DNA of 64,000 nucleotides from positions 6,690,682 through 6,754,681 of the forward strand of contig NC_065431.1 of assembly GCF_024362695.1 (NCBI RefSeq), written 5' to 3'. The stretch's first letter is position 1. Each line of letters opens with the position of its first letter. The translations under genes and the position numbers were made by a program. The notes under the pieces are model-generated. The model did not search any database. It had not been told where the DNA came from and was given only the letters and a program-made list of their open reading frames with translations. This document shows, one piece after another, positions 11,142 to 22,286 of this stretch. The stretch is from Pectinophora gossypiella (lineage: Eukaryota > Arthropoda > Insecta > Lepidoptera > Gelechiidae).

Positions 11142-11961
11142 AGTACAAGAAAGAACAATTGGAAAAAAAATCAGCCAGTGTCGTTACTATTCATGAGTTT
11201 TAACAACGGAAACATTCCCAGTTTGGGAATATTCCCATGGTATGGAGAGGTATGGAGAGTCCGAGACCTTCCAATATCTCCTAGAGTCCATATTTTTTTT
11301 TTATATAGAAATAAATAAAAAATATATAAAAATAAAAAAATTTATATAAAAAAAAAATATTGACAAAGGAATCGAAATATCCAATACGTCTCAAAGGGGT
11401 TTCTCGTTTAACCCACGGAACCCTACCGGCCCCTCATAACATATTCATGCCCAGGCCCCTCTGATTGCTAATAGAGCACCCTGTATAGTCTCTAATAAAA
11501 TCTGCGCACCCTGTAACGAGCAGCGGACGTTGTAAAAGGATATTGGAGTCTTTGAAGATATGAATATTTTGTAAGTCTAATATTTTGTGGTTTATTCTGA
11601 GAGGGTGCATAGATTTAGTTTGAGTTACATCGTTTGGAAATTGTGGGTTTTATTAAGTAGATATGGTAGGTTATTTTATACATCAAATTTTTCCTGTACC
11701 CAAAGCGCAAAGGTTGTCTGGAAGAAGTTGCTGCTTTAGCAATAAAGTCGCCTGTTGTGCCTGTCTTAATTATTGCTTGTTTCTGTATTATGTGTGGTGT
11801 GCTCAACAAAGTATATTATTTAGTACGAGTAAGAAATACTGAACTATACCTAGATGAATGTGGAAGAAGCAAGAATGTGTGTCAGGATCGAAGCAAACGG
11901 ATACCCATAGTCTCTGCTTACCCCGGTGGGAAATAGGCGTGAGTTTATGTATGTGTACGTT

Positions 11962-12265
11962 CATCATCATCATCAGCCCATTAACGTCCCCACTGCTGGG
12001 GCACGGGCCTTCCCTATGGATGTATAGGGAGATCGGGCCTTAAACCACCACGCGGGCCCAGTGCGGATTGGTGGTTATTAACGACTGCTAATGCAGCCGG
12101 GACCAACGGCTTAACGTGCCTTCTGAAGCACGGAGGAGCTCGAGATGAAAACTTTTTTTTTGTGGTTACCCATCCTATGACCGGCCTTTGCGAAAGTTGC
12201 TTAACTTTAACAATCACAGACCGAGCGCGTTAACCGCTGCGCCACCGAGCTCCTCGTGTGTCCTC
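11962..12265 (-). mobile_element. SINE family C, reversed, with 11-bp target-site duplication
   Basis: Complete reversed copy. ATGTGTACGTT flanks it at 11951-11961 and 12266-12276. It landed in the TATG-rich tail of a family D LINE fragment. Confidence 0.9.
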
Positions 12266-12910
12266 ATGTGTACGTTATCATCACTAATTTAAGAGCCACG
12301 CTCTTGTCGGTGTAGCATTCTCCATGCTAGTTTTTTAAGGAGAAATAGGGCAGTGGTTTCCCTCTCGCCTTCCGCCCCGCAGTACTCTGTCTGACGCGAG
12401 TGGGATGGCGCCCAGAGTAGTCTATTACAAAGCTGTACTAGGACTCCTGTCCTCCGCCTGTGAATAGTACTGACATGCCCCTGTGTTATTAATAATTCTC
12501 AAGTTTAGCTCGCGACTTTAATCCCAATTGGGCTAGACAGAGGTACATCCCACGATGAACTATTAACATGTCCATAATACTAACAAGACAGGACCGCTAA
12601 AGTGATTGCCTGCGCACCCTCCAAGGGCGGGCGTCAATAATTGTATTAAAGGGGATGGATCGTGTTTCAAATGGTGGTAGATACTATTTGTTATTATTAT
12701 GATAGCCGGTAGTGATTCTTCTTTTTTTTTGACGTGAGTTAATGTAGATTTGCCGCAGATGGCATTAACTACTTGGCCGGACAAATGGGGAGCGCTGAAG
12801 GCTCTCACCCGGTAGTGACTCAAAACGTGAGTAGTTACTATTAGGGAGTGGATTTTTTTTGCCGTCTTCTCTATTTCCGAATGCATATAACCCGGGTGCT
12901 GTCAAGGCCA

Positions 12911-13190
12911 GAGTTCTTCTATCGTGTGGGTTGTGAGGTGGAATACCAACTTCATCACCCCTGGTGTCAGGGTTACCTTTGAGCCGCCAGAGGCCCCTGA
13001 CATGGCTCATGGTAACGACTACTTATTTACATCAGTAAGTAGTAACCGGGACCAACGGCTTAACGTGCTTACTTTGCGTACTTTCGGACAATCAGGTGAT
13101 CAGCCTGTAATGTTCTATGCAAAGTAGGGATCACAAAGTGATTTTTGTGATGTGTCCCCACCGGGATTCGAACCCGGGACCTCCGGATCC
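12911..13190 (-). mobile_element. SINE family B, reversed, rearranged
   Basis: Tail and core are clear (GTGTGGGTTGTGAGGTGGAA; CCGGGACCAACGGCTTAACG), followed by a reversed head that breaks off at CCGGATCCACGC. Confidence 0.78.
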
Positions 13191-13518
13191 ACGCTCTTGT
13201 CGGTGTATGGTACATCCCTAAAATAGAGTATATATCCCTAATAGAGAGAATTGTTAATTACGTTAGGTCCATTCCAATAACTATGATAATAATAATTTGT
13301 AAAATAATTGTCACTCGACCCTCTCGGAGGGCTGTTATTGAGAGGGTTTTCCCTCTCAATTGGAAAAGTTGGAGTTAAACTTAGATTGGTTAATTTAATA
13401 TTGTGACGTGTCTTCGCGCAGTTGTTGTGTCCCTGGTTTGAATCCCGGGTCGGGCTTTAAACATCTGAATGAGTTTGAATTCATGATTGGATTTTAGATA
13501 CCTTAATTAATATAGCCT

Positions 13519-13766
13519 ATACATTGTTTTAGGTTTACGCGGTTATTATCATAATTAAAACACATAATAACGGGTTCTTACCGCGTTTAAATCAGGGATA
13601 TGAGACTCCCGATATTTCGACACTGTTGCAAGTGCCATGATCACGGGATGACTGATGAGATTGGAGTGGAGTAGGTAGACCCGTGGCACTTGCAACAGTG
13701 TCGAAATATCGGGAATCTCATAATTATCCCTGATTTAAACGTGGTAAGAACCCGTTATTATGTGTT
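13519..13766. mobile_element. Fold-back gamma (AACGGGTTCTTACC), full, with 16-bp flanking direct repeat
   Basis: Long inverted arms: ACACATAATAACGGGTTCTT, CGATATTTCGACACTGTTGC and their complements, around a spacer with GATTGGAGTGGAGTAGG. TTAATTAATATAGCCT flanks it at 13503-13518 and 13767-13782, exact over 16 bases. One end carries an extra TAGGTTTACGCGGTTATTAT outside the palindrome. Confidence 0.88.
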
Positions 13767-14439
13767 TTAATTAATATAGCCTGTCCTATCACAATTCAGC
13801 TATTCCTCTTTAGTAATACTGCGAGTCAGACATATTGCAAACGGGTGGAGGTTTGGTGACGAGCCTTTATAAACGCCTGCAAGCTCATTTTCTTACGCTT
13901 TTTCATACCAACCATTCTATTAGGCGAAACTCTGCCTGATTAAAAATTCATTAATTGCACTTATCACCGTTTTAATTTGTTATCCCTTGCTTCATTATCG
14001 AGCTAAGTTGTAATGCGTCTGCTTACCCCTTTGGGGATATTGGCGTGATGCTACGTATTGTTATGTAAAGCTGAACTATTTTCAATTTCTCATTATTGTC
14101 ATCTGGTGGCCTAGAGGCTTGCTGGAGGCTTTCTGCGTAGAGTTAAGCCCGAAAATCGGCTCAAGTTGAAAGCTTTCCCTTGTTCGCTCGAGCCGTCTGT
14201 AGCTTCATAGTGACACTCGATAGAGGGAGTGTGCGTTTGTGGGGTGGGCAGAGATGGGATGTTAGAATTGATGAATTGGTAAAACAATTCTACTAAGATA
14301 GGACCGAATACAAAGTAAAGGGCGAGTTTAGCTTCTCATCTTTAAATCAAGTCAAACAAAATGTACTTTATTGCACAGAACTAAATTTCAACAATCAGAC
14401 ATAACACATATATCATACATATCTTCCCAGGCACGTCGT

Positions 14440-14930
14440 ATAAACATGTATCACCATGTATCACTCTATGTGTCACCACGTATCACGCCGTGCGTCATCT
14501 TGCGTCGCACTATGGACTCACTATGTATCACCACGTATCACACCATAGAGTCACCATATATCACTTTATGTATCCCCACGTATCACACCATAGTCACCAT
14601 ATATCACTTTATCTGTCACCACGTATTATGCCGTGCGTCACCTTGTGTCGCACTATGGACTCACTATGTATCCCCACGTATCACTCTATGTGTGACCACG
14701 TATCACACCATAGAGTCACCATATATCACTTTATGTATCCCCACGTATCACACCATAGTCACCATATATCACTTTATCTGTCACCACGTATTATGCCGTG
14801 CGTCACCTTGTGTCGCACTATGGACTCACTATGTATCACTCGGTGTCACCCCGTGCGTCACCTTGTGTCGCACTATGGCGTCACCATGTATCATTCTATG
14901 TGTCATCACGTATCACACCATAAACCGACA
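14440..14930. repeat. Minisatellite with 165-bp higher-order unit
   Basis: Variants of a TATCACnnCATAGnnTCACC word follow each other. A whole block beginning CGTATCACACCATAGAGTCA at 14534 recurs at 14699, a period of 165 bases. Because 165 is divisible by 3, two long overlapping frames (His/Thr/Ser/Tyr-rich) arise; I do not regard them as genes. Confidence 0.88.
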
Positions 14931-15524
14931 AGAGGGACAATGTCCTTTTTAACAAGTCTATTTTGTCACCATAAGCTTCATCACATTCATCTTAGGACTT
15001 TGTATCAAAAGTGGCTGCAGGTTGTCAACCCTATTAACGAACATTTCCAATAACACAGTTGTCTCGGCCATTATAGACGGCGATACGGCTCACCTATCAC
15101 GTTGGTCTAATAGAAAGCTCGGTGAGGTGTGGGTACTTAGTTCATCTTGCGATGGATGTACCTCTGCCTACCCCCGTGGTCCACTGGTTGAGCGTCGGGC
15201 TCACGATCCGGAGGTCCCGGGGTTGAATCATGCTGCTTATTTTCCTGGGGATGTCGTAAAAACCGACAGATGTATTGTATCCTTTCTAACATGAGGGGCG
15301 ATGTGCTGATGTCCCCATAAGGTTCATCATCTCCATCTTAGGGCTTTGTATCTACAGTGGCTTAGTGGCTTATGTTGAGTTGTCGTAAATTTATGTTTAA
15401 TTAAAGTAATTTATAATTATTATTTTTATTTTCAGGTAAGGATCGAGTGAAAGAGGTTTAAAAGAAGTAACATTATTGTAAGTGATAAAATAGAAAATTT
15501 GTACTAATCACTACATAGTATAAA

Positions 15525-15760
15525 ACAAAGTCGCTTTTTCTGTCCCTATATCCCTATGTACGCTTAAATCTTTTAAACTACGCAACGGATTTTGATGCGG
15601 TTTTTTAAAAAAAGATAGAGTGATTCAAGAGGAAGGTTTATATGTATAATAACATACATTAAATAGTGGAGAAATACTGTTATTTTTGAGGTAAATAATT
15701 CATTTTTTTCCTCAGCATTGCACCCGAGCGAAGTCGGGGCGGGTCGCCAGTATTGTATAT
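15525..15760 (+). repeat. Dispersed repeat (ACGCAACGGATTTTGATGCG)
   Basis: CCCTATGTACGCTTAAATCT, GATAGAGTGATTCAAGAGGA and GCACCCGAGCGAAGTCGGGG. I recognise this as a frequent lepidopteran repeat; its class is unsure. Confidence 0.55.
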
Positions 15761-17631
15761 GCGAAAGTAACTCTGTCTGTCGTGACCTTATGTTATATGT
15801 TTTCAAAGAACATTGCGACTCGTTTTATATAATAATGTACCATATTTCTTTATCTAACTTCCATTTTGGTAACATTACGGCGTCTCCCCTTTCCCGACAT
15901 CCATCATCGTATCCTGCGCAAATTCCCCAAATAATATAAATTATCGTTTCTCCTCGTTGGCAACACCGTCTGGTTGTAATAACAACATACTCGGCGACTC
16001 TCACAAGTTATAATTAGTGGATCATGTCGTAACGGCGGGCGGCCATATTGCTTTTTTTTTCTTTTTTTCCCGCCTGTTTCGCCATGTTGCACTCATTTCC
16101 GGATTTTACTTTTTTTAACTGTGTTCAAAAGAGAACGACTTTCCATGTCCCTCTGTATGTATTTTTTTTTAAACTATTTTATATAATGTTCACCTATTCT
16201 CTGCCATTTAGGTAGTTTCCTAAGCCAAAGATAAATTATGAAATTCTGATTACTAAAAATTACTAAAAGTTTCCAACTAGTCAAATCAGTTACTTTTTAC
16301 TAAACGTCAAAACGCAAAATTACTACGGAGTTTGTATGAAAAAGTACACTGTGACGTCATAGAAAAAAACGTGATAAAATGTCGGATTTATTATTACGTT
16401 TTTCTTGATTAAAATTCATAAATAAGTTTAATAGAAAAAGGAAAATGTTTTTTTTTTCACCTTTAGATCTGTCTTTATTTAAGTATTAATCGTAATTTCA
16501 TAATTTATCTTGAACCTGGTACACGACCCAATTGATACCTAGAAATATGTAAAAAAAAAACAGAATCGGAATTCGTCGAAACATTTACAAACTTTTTGCA
16601 GTTGGTAAGTTAATTGCATTTTCGAAAAATTTACATTTCATCCAAATCGATTTAGTATTTTTGGAATCGAAGCGTAAGCTGACGAATATAATACCAAAGA
16701 GGTAGTCAGGTACAATTGCAAGATGAACTAAGTACCCACACTTCACCAGCTTTCCTGTAATACATTTTATAATATACGATAATATTATTACATTATACTC
16801 GTATGTTGCTTTTTATAGTATATTATTTATTATTTTTTTTTTATTTTATATTTTTTTTTTTTATTTTATTAGTCGGGATTTATACAAACCGCGCCATAGT
16901 TTTATCTGTGAAACCGCGGCATAAACTCTCATAGGTTATAATTAGTGGATCATGTTCATAACATACGGCAGCCATCTTGTTTTTTGCAACTTTTTCCCGC
17001 CAAGAGGCGAGTTAGTAGTTGTTTCTTTTTTTTTAATTTCGTGCCAAAACTGATAAAAGAATCGTGAATACAATGAATGCGGTGTTTGTTGAGCCAAATG
17101 AGATTTTAGTAATAAAATCCGTTTAGCTTTAAATGGATTTATCTACTTTTAATAAAGTTATTTCAGGTGTTAATATAACATTATTTGAGTGTTTTCAAAT
17201 AAAAAATATACATTGCTTTTATCGTTCATCCCCGATGTAGACCCCGCCGCACAGTGGGCAGGATTTTGAAAAAAGGACCTTAGAGATTTTGAAGTTTTTA
17301 CCGATGCCATTCGGTAAAGATTATCAACAGAATCAACATTACTACTGAAGCTTTTTTGATTAAACAAAAACTCAGAAAGTTATAACGAAAAATGTGTTTT
17401 TTTACTATGGAGCGCCACCTATGTTTCGCTGGTTCTCCAAGTAGGGCACAGATCCCGTCTTGTAACGACTTATACTCTATTTTGTGCGTGTTTTGCCATG
17501 ACTTGGATAAAAAAATCAAATCGAGACAGTTGCCCGATTTTTTAAAATGAAGGTTTGAACATTGGTACTTTTTTCCTTATTTTCTGATAGTTTTATGTAA
17601 TTACGGGTATTGGGGTTAGCAATTGTCAAAA
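15761..17631. other. AT-rich stretch without genes
   Basis: It includes the GGATCATGT direct repeats and, at 16230-16390, a sequence (TTTACTAAACGTCAAAACGC, GTATGAAAAAGTACAC) whose reversed relative lies at about 51030-51180. Otherwise nothing recognisable. Confidence 0.5.
15990..17040 (+). repeat. Pair of direct repeats (GGATCATGT)
   Basis: ACAAGTTATAATTAGTGGAT at about 16003 and ATAGGTTATAATTAGTGGAT at about 16930, each followed by CATGT, then CGTAAC or CATAAC, and a (C)GGC(A)GCCAT-T-TTG block. They are about 0.93 kb apart and may be the ends of one element or two scraps. Confidence 0.5.
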
Positions 17632-17766
17632 AATCGAAGCAATTCACCTAAGAAAGCAATATTGCTGTTTGACATTTGTTTGCATTGCGCATTTATTTTT
17701 ATACGCGCAAATGTCAAATTGCAATATTGCTTTCTTAGATGAGTTGCTTCGATACGGCCTTTTATA
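17632..17766. mobile_element. MITE alpha (palindromic, AGAAAGCAATATTGC), full copy
   Basis: TCGAAGCAATTCACCTAAGA and AAGCAATATTGCTGTTTGAC on the left mirror GTCAAATTGCAATATTGC and AGATGAGTTGCTTCGATACG on the right, with about 35 bases between. Confidence 0.85.
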
Positions 17767-18146
17767 TATCTTTCACCGAACCCTTCAATCCATTATTCCA
17801 AAGAAATATATGTAAATATATGGTTTCCATCTAAGGAAACCTTTCCAATGTCTTCATCGTCCAATTGTCCCCAATTTAACATAAGGATTCGAGAAACCGT
17901 ATGATAAAGTAAGTAGTATACGAGATGATTGCAGCGCACGCGGAGTATGATAATTGACAATGTCAAAAAAATTAAATAAAAAATAAATACTTACAATAAA
18001 AATACAATGTATATAGGATTGAGATGTCGCCTTAAGTCAATACCATATTAATAATCGAATAGAAGAGAGAAGAATGTCAGAATCGAAGCAAATGGAATTT
18101 TATAGTCTCTGCTTACCCCGGTGGGTATGTATATACATACATATGT

Positions 18147-18362
18147 AGTGTTAGTGACATCGTAACGAATACTGAGGGGGATGATTCAGACCATGATTCT
18201 GAGTTGATATCAAGTGGAATTTTCCGTCGCAAAATTAATATATTTTTTTTTGAAGTTCCATACTTTTGCGACGGAAAATTCCACTTGATATCAACTCAGA
18301 ATCATGGTCTGAATCATCCCTCGAAAGTTTTCGTTACGATGTCAATTACACCCTGTATATCT
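18147..18362. mobile_element. Fold-back epsilon, full copy
   Basis: Near-perfect hairpin: GAGGGGGATGATTCAGACCA and GAGTTGATATCAAGTGGAAT on the left are mirrored on the right, ending ATTACACCCTGTATA. The spacer is about 45 bases and T-rich. Confidence 0.85.
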
Positions 18363-18365
18363 TAA

Positions 18366-18482
18366 ACAGCCTCCGTGGTCTAGTGATTAGAGCGTTAGGC
18401 TCACGATCTGGAGGTCTGTGTTCGATTCCCAATTTGGACATTGCCTAAATCTCTGTGAAGCTGTCCTTTGTTTGGTCAGGAC
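18366..18482 (+). mobile_element. SINE family A, head only
   Basis: CAGCCTCCGTGGTCTAGTGA begins a few bases after the fold-back epsilon element ends. The head and CTTTGTTTGGTCAGGAC are present; core and tail are missing. Confidence 0.75.
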
Positions 18483-19654
18483 AACAGTGTCTTTTTTTTG
18501 TAATAAGATTCTTAAGACTCCAGTTCTTTAGATTCTTAAACTCTTCTCGTAAGTTAACAAACACTTATTAGCACTGAAGAGATAGAACTTTGGACTATTG
18601 AAACGCGAGTACCACTAACACCCTGCCAGCTACCACACAGCACTGGGTGTCACCCGTTTTTGGGTGACACCTGAGAAAAAAACTTAATCGCTTATTCTCT
18701 TCTCTCATGTGGGTTGTGAGGTGGACTACCAACCTTATCAACCCTGGTGTCAGGGTTACTATTGAGCCGACAAAGGCCCCTGACATGGCTCATGTAACGA
18801 CTACGTACTTATTTTAATTATAAAAATAAGTCAAGTTATATAAAAACTTACATCGCGGTGTCGCGGGATCGATTCCCGGCTCGTGGATCTAGACTACAGG
18901 GTGTCACCCAGTCACCCGTCCTAGCTACGCCCCAGTCAATGTAATTACTTGCAAAAAACTCTGCGAGCTTCAAAGTTGAACTGCGGAAGGCTCTGTTTAC
19001 TGAGAGAACTACAGAGAGGAAGAATTAATATCCGCTCTTTGTGTTCTGGCTAGATGTAGGATATACTAGCAGTGATGTAGCTTGGCACTGTTAGGTTATA
19101 ATGGGAGACTGCACAAGGCGGCGTTCCAAAACTAAAATATTCAAAAACGTTTTTTGACAAACATTTTGACAACACTACAAAACAAAAAAATTGCAATTAC
19201 ACTTAAAACAAATATTAAATACATCATTATAATTCCAAGATACAGGCTTAAGCTTAGTTTGGGACTCAGGGTTTAACAATTAATTTGTGCAATCATGTGT
19301 AAACCCAAATTGTAAACCTAAATTGTACAAATCAATTTTATAAATAAATCTATTTATTATTTATTTATTATAATTAGATAAGTAGTACAACAGGCGGCCT
19401 TATAAAAAAAACAAAACATATATTATATTAAAATAAAATATTTATATAGAATGAACCCAATCTTGGTTTGGTTTTAATTTTCTTAATTATTTTTTTGCTT
19501 TTTATTTGTCAAACTACTATGTGATAATTACCTATTCTTTCATTGCGCGGGTACATAATTAAATTACTTAGGTATTCAAAAATATATTTTACTTAGCTTA
19601 TAAGCAAATCAAATATACTTTTATAAAATATGTAGCAACAGTATTCTTATAAGG

Positions 19655-19745
19655 ATGTCAAAGAGTTGGCCTTTGATAGACAAGAATGGAGAATGCTACA
19701 CCACCGACACGAAGGTGCTCTTAAATGAATGATGATGATATTTTT
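19655..19745 (+). mobile_element. LINE 3' end with ATGATG tail
   Basis: The frame DRQEWRMLHHRHEGALK is followed by a stop and GATGATGAT. A reversed relative lies at about 12275-12440 (CGCTCTTGTCGGTGTAGCAT) and a scrap at 23295-23325. Confidence 0.6.
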
Positions 19746-19780
19746 ATGCGGAGAAAATAGAATAACTCATCATCATCCCC

Positions 19781-20088
19781 CTAGTATTATCCCGTTTTTC
19801 ACAGGGTCCGCTTACCTATCCTGAAGATTTGACAGGTCCGGTTTTTTACAGAAGCGACTGCTTGTCTGACTTTCCACCCTGCGAAGGGAAAACCAGCCCA
19901 CAGGTTCAGTCACATACCACCGAAACTGCATTTCTGGGGAATGTGGGTTTCCTCACGATGTTTTCCTTCACCGCTGAGCACGTGATAATCATTTATGATT
20001 CAAACATGAATTCGAAAACAAAATCGATTCGAACCTGCGACCTCAAAGTAAGAGGCAAGCGTTCTACCAACTGGGCTACCACGGCTCT
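19781..20088 (-). mobile_element. SINE family G, reversed
   Basis: Same order as the copy at 10551, with a short internal deletion before the head. CTGGGCTACCACGGCTC is its 5' end. Confidence 0.85.
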
Positions 20089-20277
20089 CAGAAAATCGAA
20101 TACCAATTGTTATGTAATGAAATGATAAATGTGGAACCTGCCGAACTGGTTGTATATCCACAGTGCATGTGTGGAGTGTATACAACAGGAATGTAACGGA
20201 TCGTATCCGGATGCCCTGCAACTTTCTGTTCTGAAGACTTCGCCACGCTGTATATGTACGATATTATATATTTGTAC

Positions 20278-20616
20278 TAGTGATGTGCCGGATCGTTAAA
20301 AATGTATATCCGCGGATACGGATCTGAATACGGATATTTAGTGTAAAGATCCGCGGATACGGATCTTAATTTTCTTATTCTATATTATTCGATTGGTGTC
20401 GGCGCTCGCGACCTTGAAACGGTAGTTGACGTCTTCGCTCGCCGCAACGTCAGGCAGGACACGTTTTAACTTGCATTGTGCGGGTAGTACTTTTGTTTTG
20501 GTTGTGGTAAAACAATCTGAATGGAATTTTATAGTTTTTTATTTAATAATTCTACTTAATCACCTGAAAAAGATCCGCGGATACGGATACGGATACGGAT
20601 ATTCGGAACATCACTA
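20278..20616. mobile_element. hAT-like MITE with 8-bp target-site duplication
   Basis: ATTTGTAC occurs at 20270-20277 and 20617-20624. The ends are inverted repeats, TAGTGATGTGCCGGAT and, reversed, TAGTGATGTTCCGAAT. An 8-bp duplication is the hAT signature. The interior carries repeated CGGATACGGAT and GATCCGCGGATAC words near both ends and a short reading frame without a recognisable transposase. Confidence 0.88.
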
Positions 20617-20799
20617 ATTTGTACACTTCCTCCATGGTTTAGTGGTTAGAGCGACGGGTTCTCGATCTGGAGGTGTAAATGAGATCCATCTTTTTGTCTG
20701 ATCAAATGTTAAACTCATTATATTATTTTCTAGAAGGAAAAAAAAAAGATTAAGAAAAAGAAGAAAATTAGGATTAGGATTAAGGGTCAATACGATCTA

Positions 20800-20935
20800 C
20801 TCTGAACCGGCGTGCGTGTATGAAGCGATTGATGAATGTGGAGGAAGCAAGAGAAGTGTGTCAGGATCGAAGCAAAGGGAATTCTATAGTCTCTGTTTAC
20901 CCCGGTGGGAAATAGGCGTGAGTTTATGTATGTAT
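20800..20935 (+). mobile_element. Family D: LINE 3' end (RTE-like) with TATG tail
   Basis: One frame reads MNVEEAREVCQDRSKGN-like and stops in the tail, as at the 3' end of a LINE ORF. The DNA ends GGAAATAGGCGTGAGTTTAT then TATG repeats. Related pieces lie at 11865-11955, 18072-18130, 26237-26320 (reversed), 44930-44975 (reversed), 45310-45400 (reversed) and 55410-55490 (reversed). Confidence 0.65.
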
Positions 20936-21217
20936 GTATCTATTATTTTCTAGAAGAGGTTATATAAAACTAGATAGATTCTGAATGTGAAAATAATTTT
21001 CTTCAAATCTTGTTTCTCTATTTCAGGTGAGATTTAGTTATTAAGTAGTTTTTATTTTTTATTTAGTTTTTAAATTAGTACTCGTACACGACCCAATTAT
21101 TACGTTGAGTAAATGATTCTGATTCAATCAGAGCATGTGCAGAGCATACTCCACCACGCTGCTCCACCGCTGGTCCTTTCAACGTACTTACATAATAAAT
21201 TAGAACTTTAAAAGCGC

Positions 21218-21508
21218 GAGGAGGTCGGTGGCGCAGCGGTAAACGCGCTCGGTCTGCGATTGTTAAAATTAAGCAACTTTCGCGAAGGCCGGTCATAGGA
21301 TGGGTGGCCACAAAAAAAAAGTTTTCATCTCGAGCTCCTCCGTGCTTCAGAAGGCACGTTAAGCCGTTGGTCCCGGCTGCATTAGCAGTCGTTAATAACC
21401 ATCAATCCGCACTGGGCCCGCGTGATGGTTTAAGGCCCGATCTCCCTATCCATCCATAGGGAAGCCCGTGCCCCAGCAGTGGGGACGTTAATGGGCTAGT
21501 GATGGTGA
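21218..21508 (+). mobile_element. SINE family C, full copy with 10-bp target-site duplication
   Basis: It opens GAGGAGGTCGGTGGCGCAGC. It contains a tRNA-type A box (TGGCGCAGCGG), then a 5S-rRNA-like stretch (TTAAGCAAC, 23 bases, GATGGGTG), the shared core and the tail CCAGCAGTGGGGACGTTAAT. TTAAAAGCGC flanks it at 21208-21217 and 21509-21518. Confidence 0.92.
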
Positions 21509-21610
21509 TTAAAAGCGCTACTTACAAGAAGTAGCAAGTTGTTATATAAAAACATCCCTTTGTCTTGGTAAAGAGCGATTACAGACAAAAACTTGGCAAT
21601 ATTCAGAGCA

Positions 21611-21680
21611 GACAACTTCGGACAACTTCGGGGAACTTCGGCTAAGTTCGGCAAAGTTCGGCCAACTTCGGAAGTATTCG
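21611..21680. repeat. Degenerate 10-bp tandem repeat, seven units
   Basis: Seven consecutive decamers of the form G-n-n-AACTTCG, such as GACAACTTCG and GCCAACTTCG, in exact register. Later units have AAGTTCG or GTATTCG. Confidence 0.85.
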
Positions 21681-22010
21681 GAAATGTAGCGAGAGTTTGC
21701 AATTTGGAATAGTTTGGAGTACCTACTTACGGGATGTTTTTAATTTACAGTTTGGGAACCTCTGGTCTGGAGGATCCTCATTATGATATTTGATTGGACC
21801 TAAATTAATGCGAAATATTTAATGTTTGGTTTGCGAAAGGCCAAGAGGTTTAGAGGGACGGAGGGTTGATTGGAAATGTAATTTAATCATATAAAGATAA
21901 AAATCTCAATGAAAATTGATTAAATAACTTGTAATGTAACCTACATTGATTTAAAAGATCTGTTGCTGTTGCTTTTTCTTGTCATTTCTTCTTCTCAGCC
22001 ATCTTCATCT

Positions 22011-22286
22011 AATGGTGTGGGTTGTGAGGTGGAATACCAACCTCATCAACCCTGGCGTCAGGGTTATTATTGAGCCGCCAAAGGCCCCTGACATGGCTCA
22101 CTTAACGATTACAGTGAGTAGTAACTGGGACCAACGGCTTAATTTGCCTTCCGAAGCACGGATCATCTTACTTTTGAACAATCAGGTGATCAGCCAAAGT
22201 GATTTTTGTGATATGTCCCCACCGGGATTCGAACCCGGGGCCTCTGGATCGTGAGTCCAACGCTCAACCACTGGACCACGGAGGCC
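22011..22286 (-). mobile_element. SINE family B inside a family F repeat
   Basis: Reversed copy from TGGTGTGGGTTGTGAGGTGG to ACTGGACCACGGAGGCC. CTCAGCCAT on both sides is the target-site duplication. The flanks together rebuild a family F repeat (AACACCTTGCAAAATGTCG). Confidence 0.85.

Noticed and set aside
14371..15053. Two overlapping frames of 193 and 187 residues
   Set aside because: They are the translation of a 165-bp-period minisatellite; no domain and no splice context.
20426..20617. A 63-residue frame inside the hAT-like MITE as a transposase remnant
   Set aside because: Too short and without transposase motifs; it runs into the CGGATACGGAT repeats.
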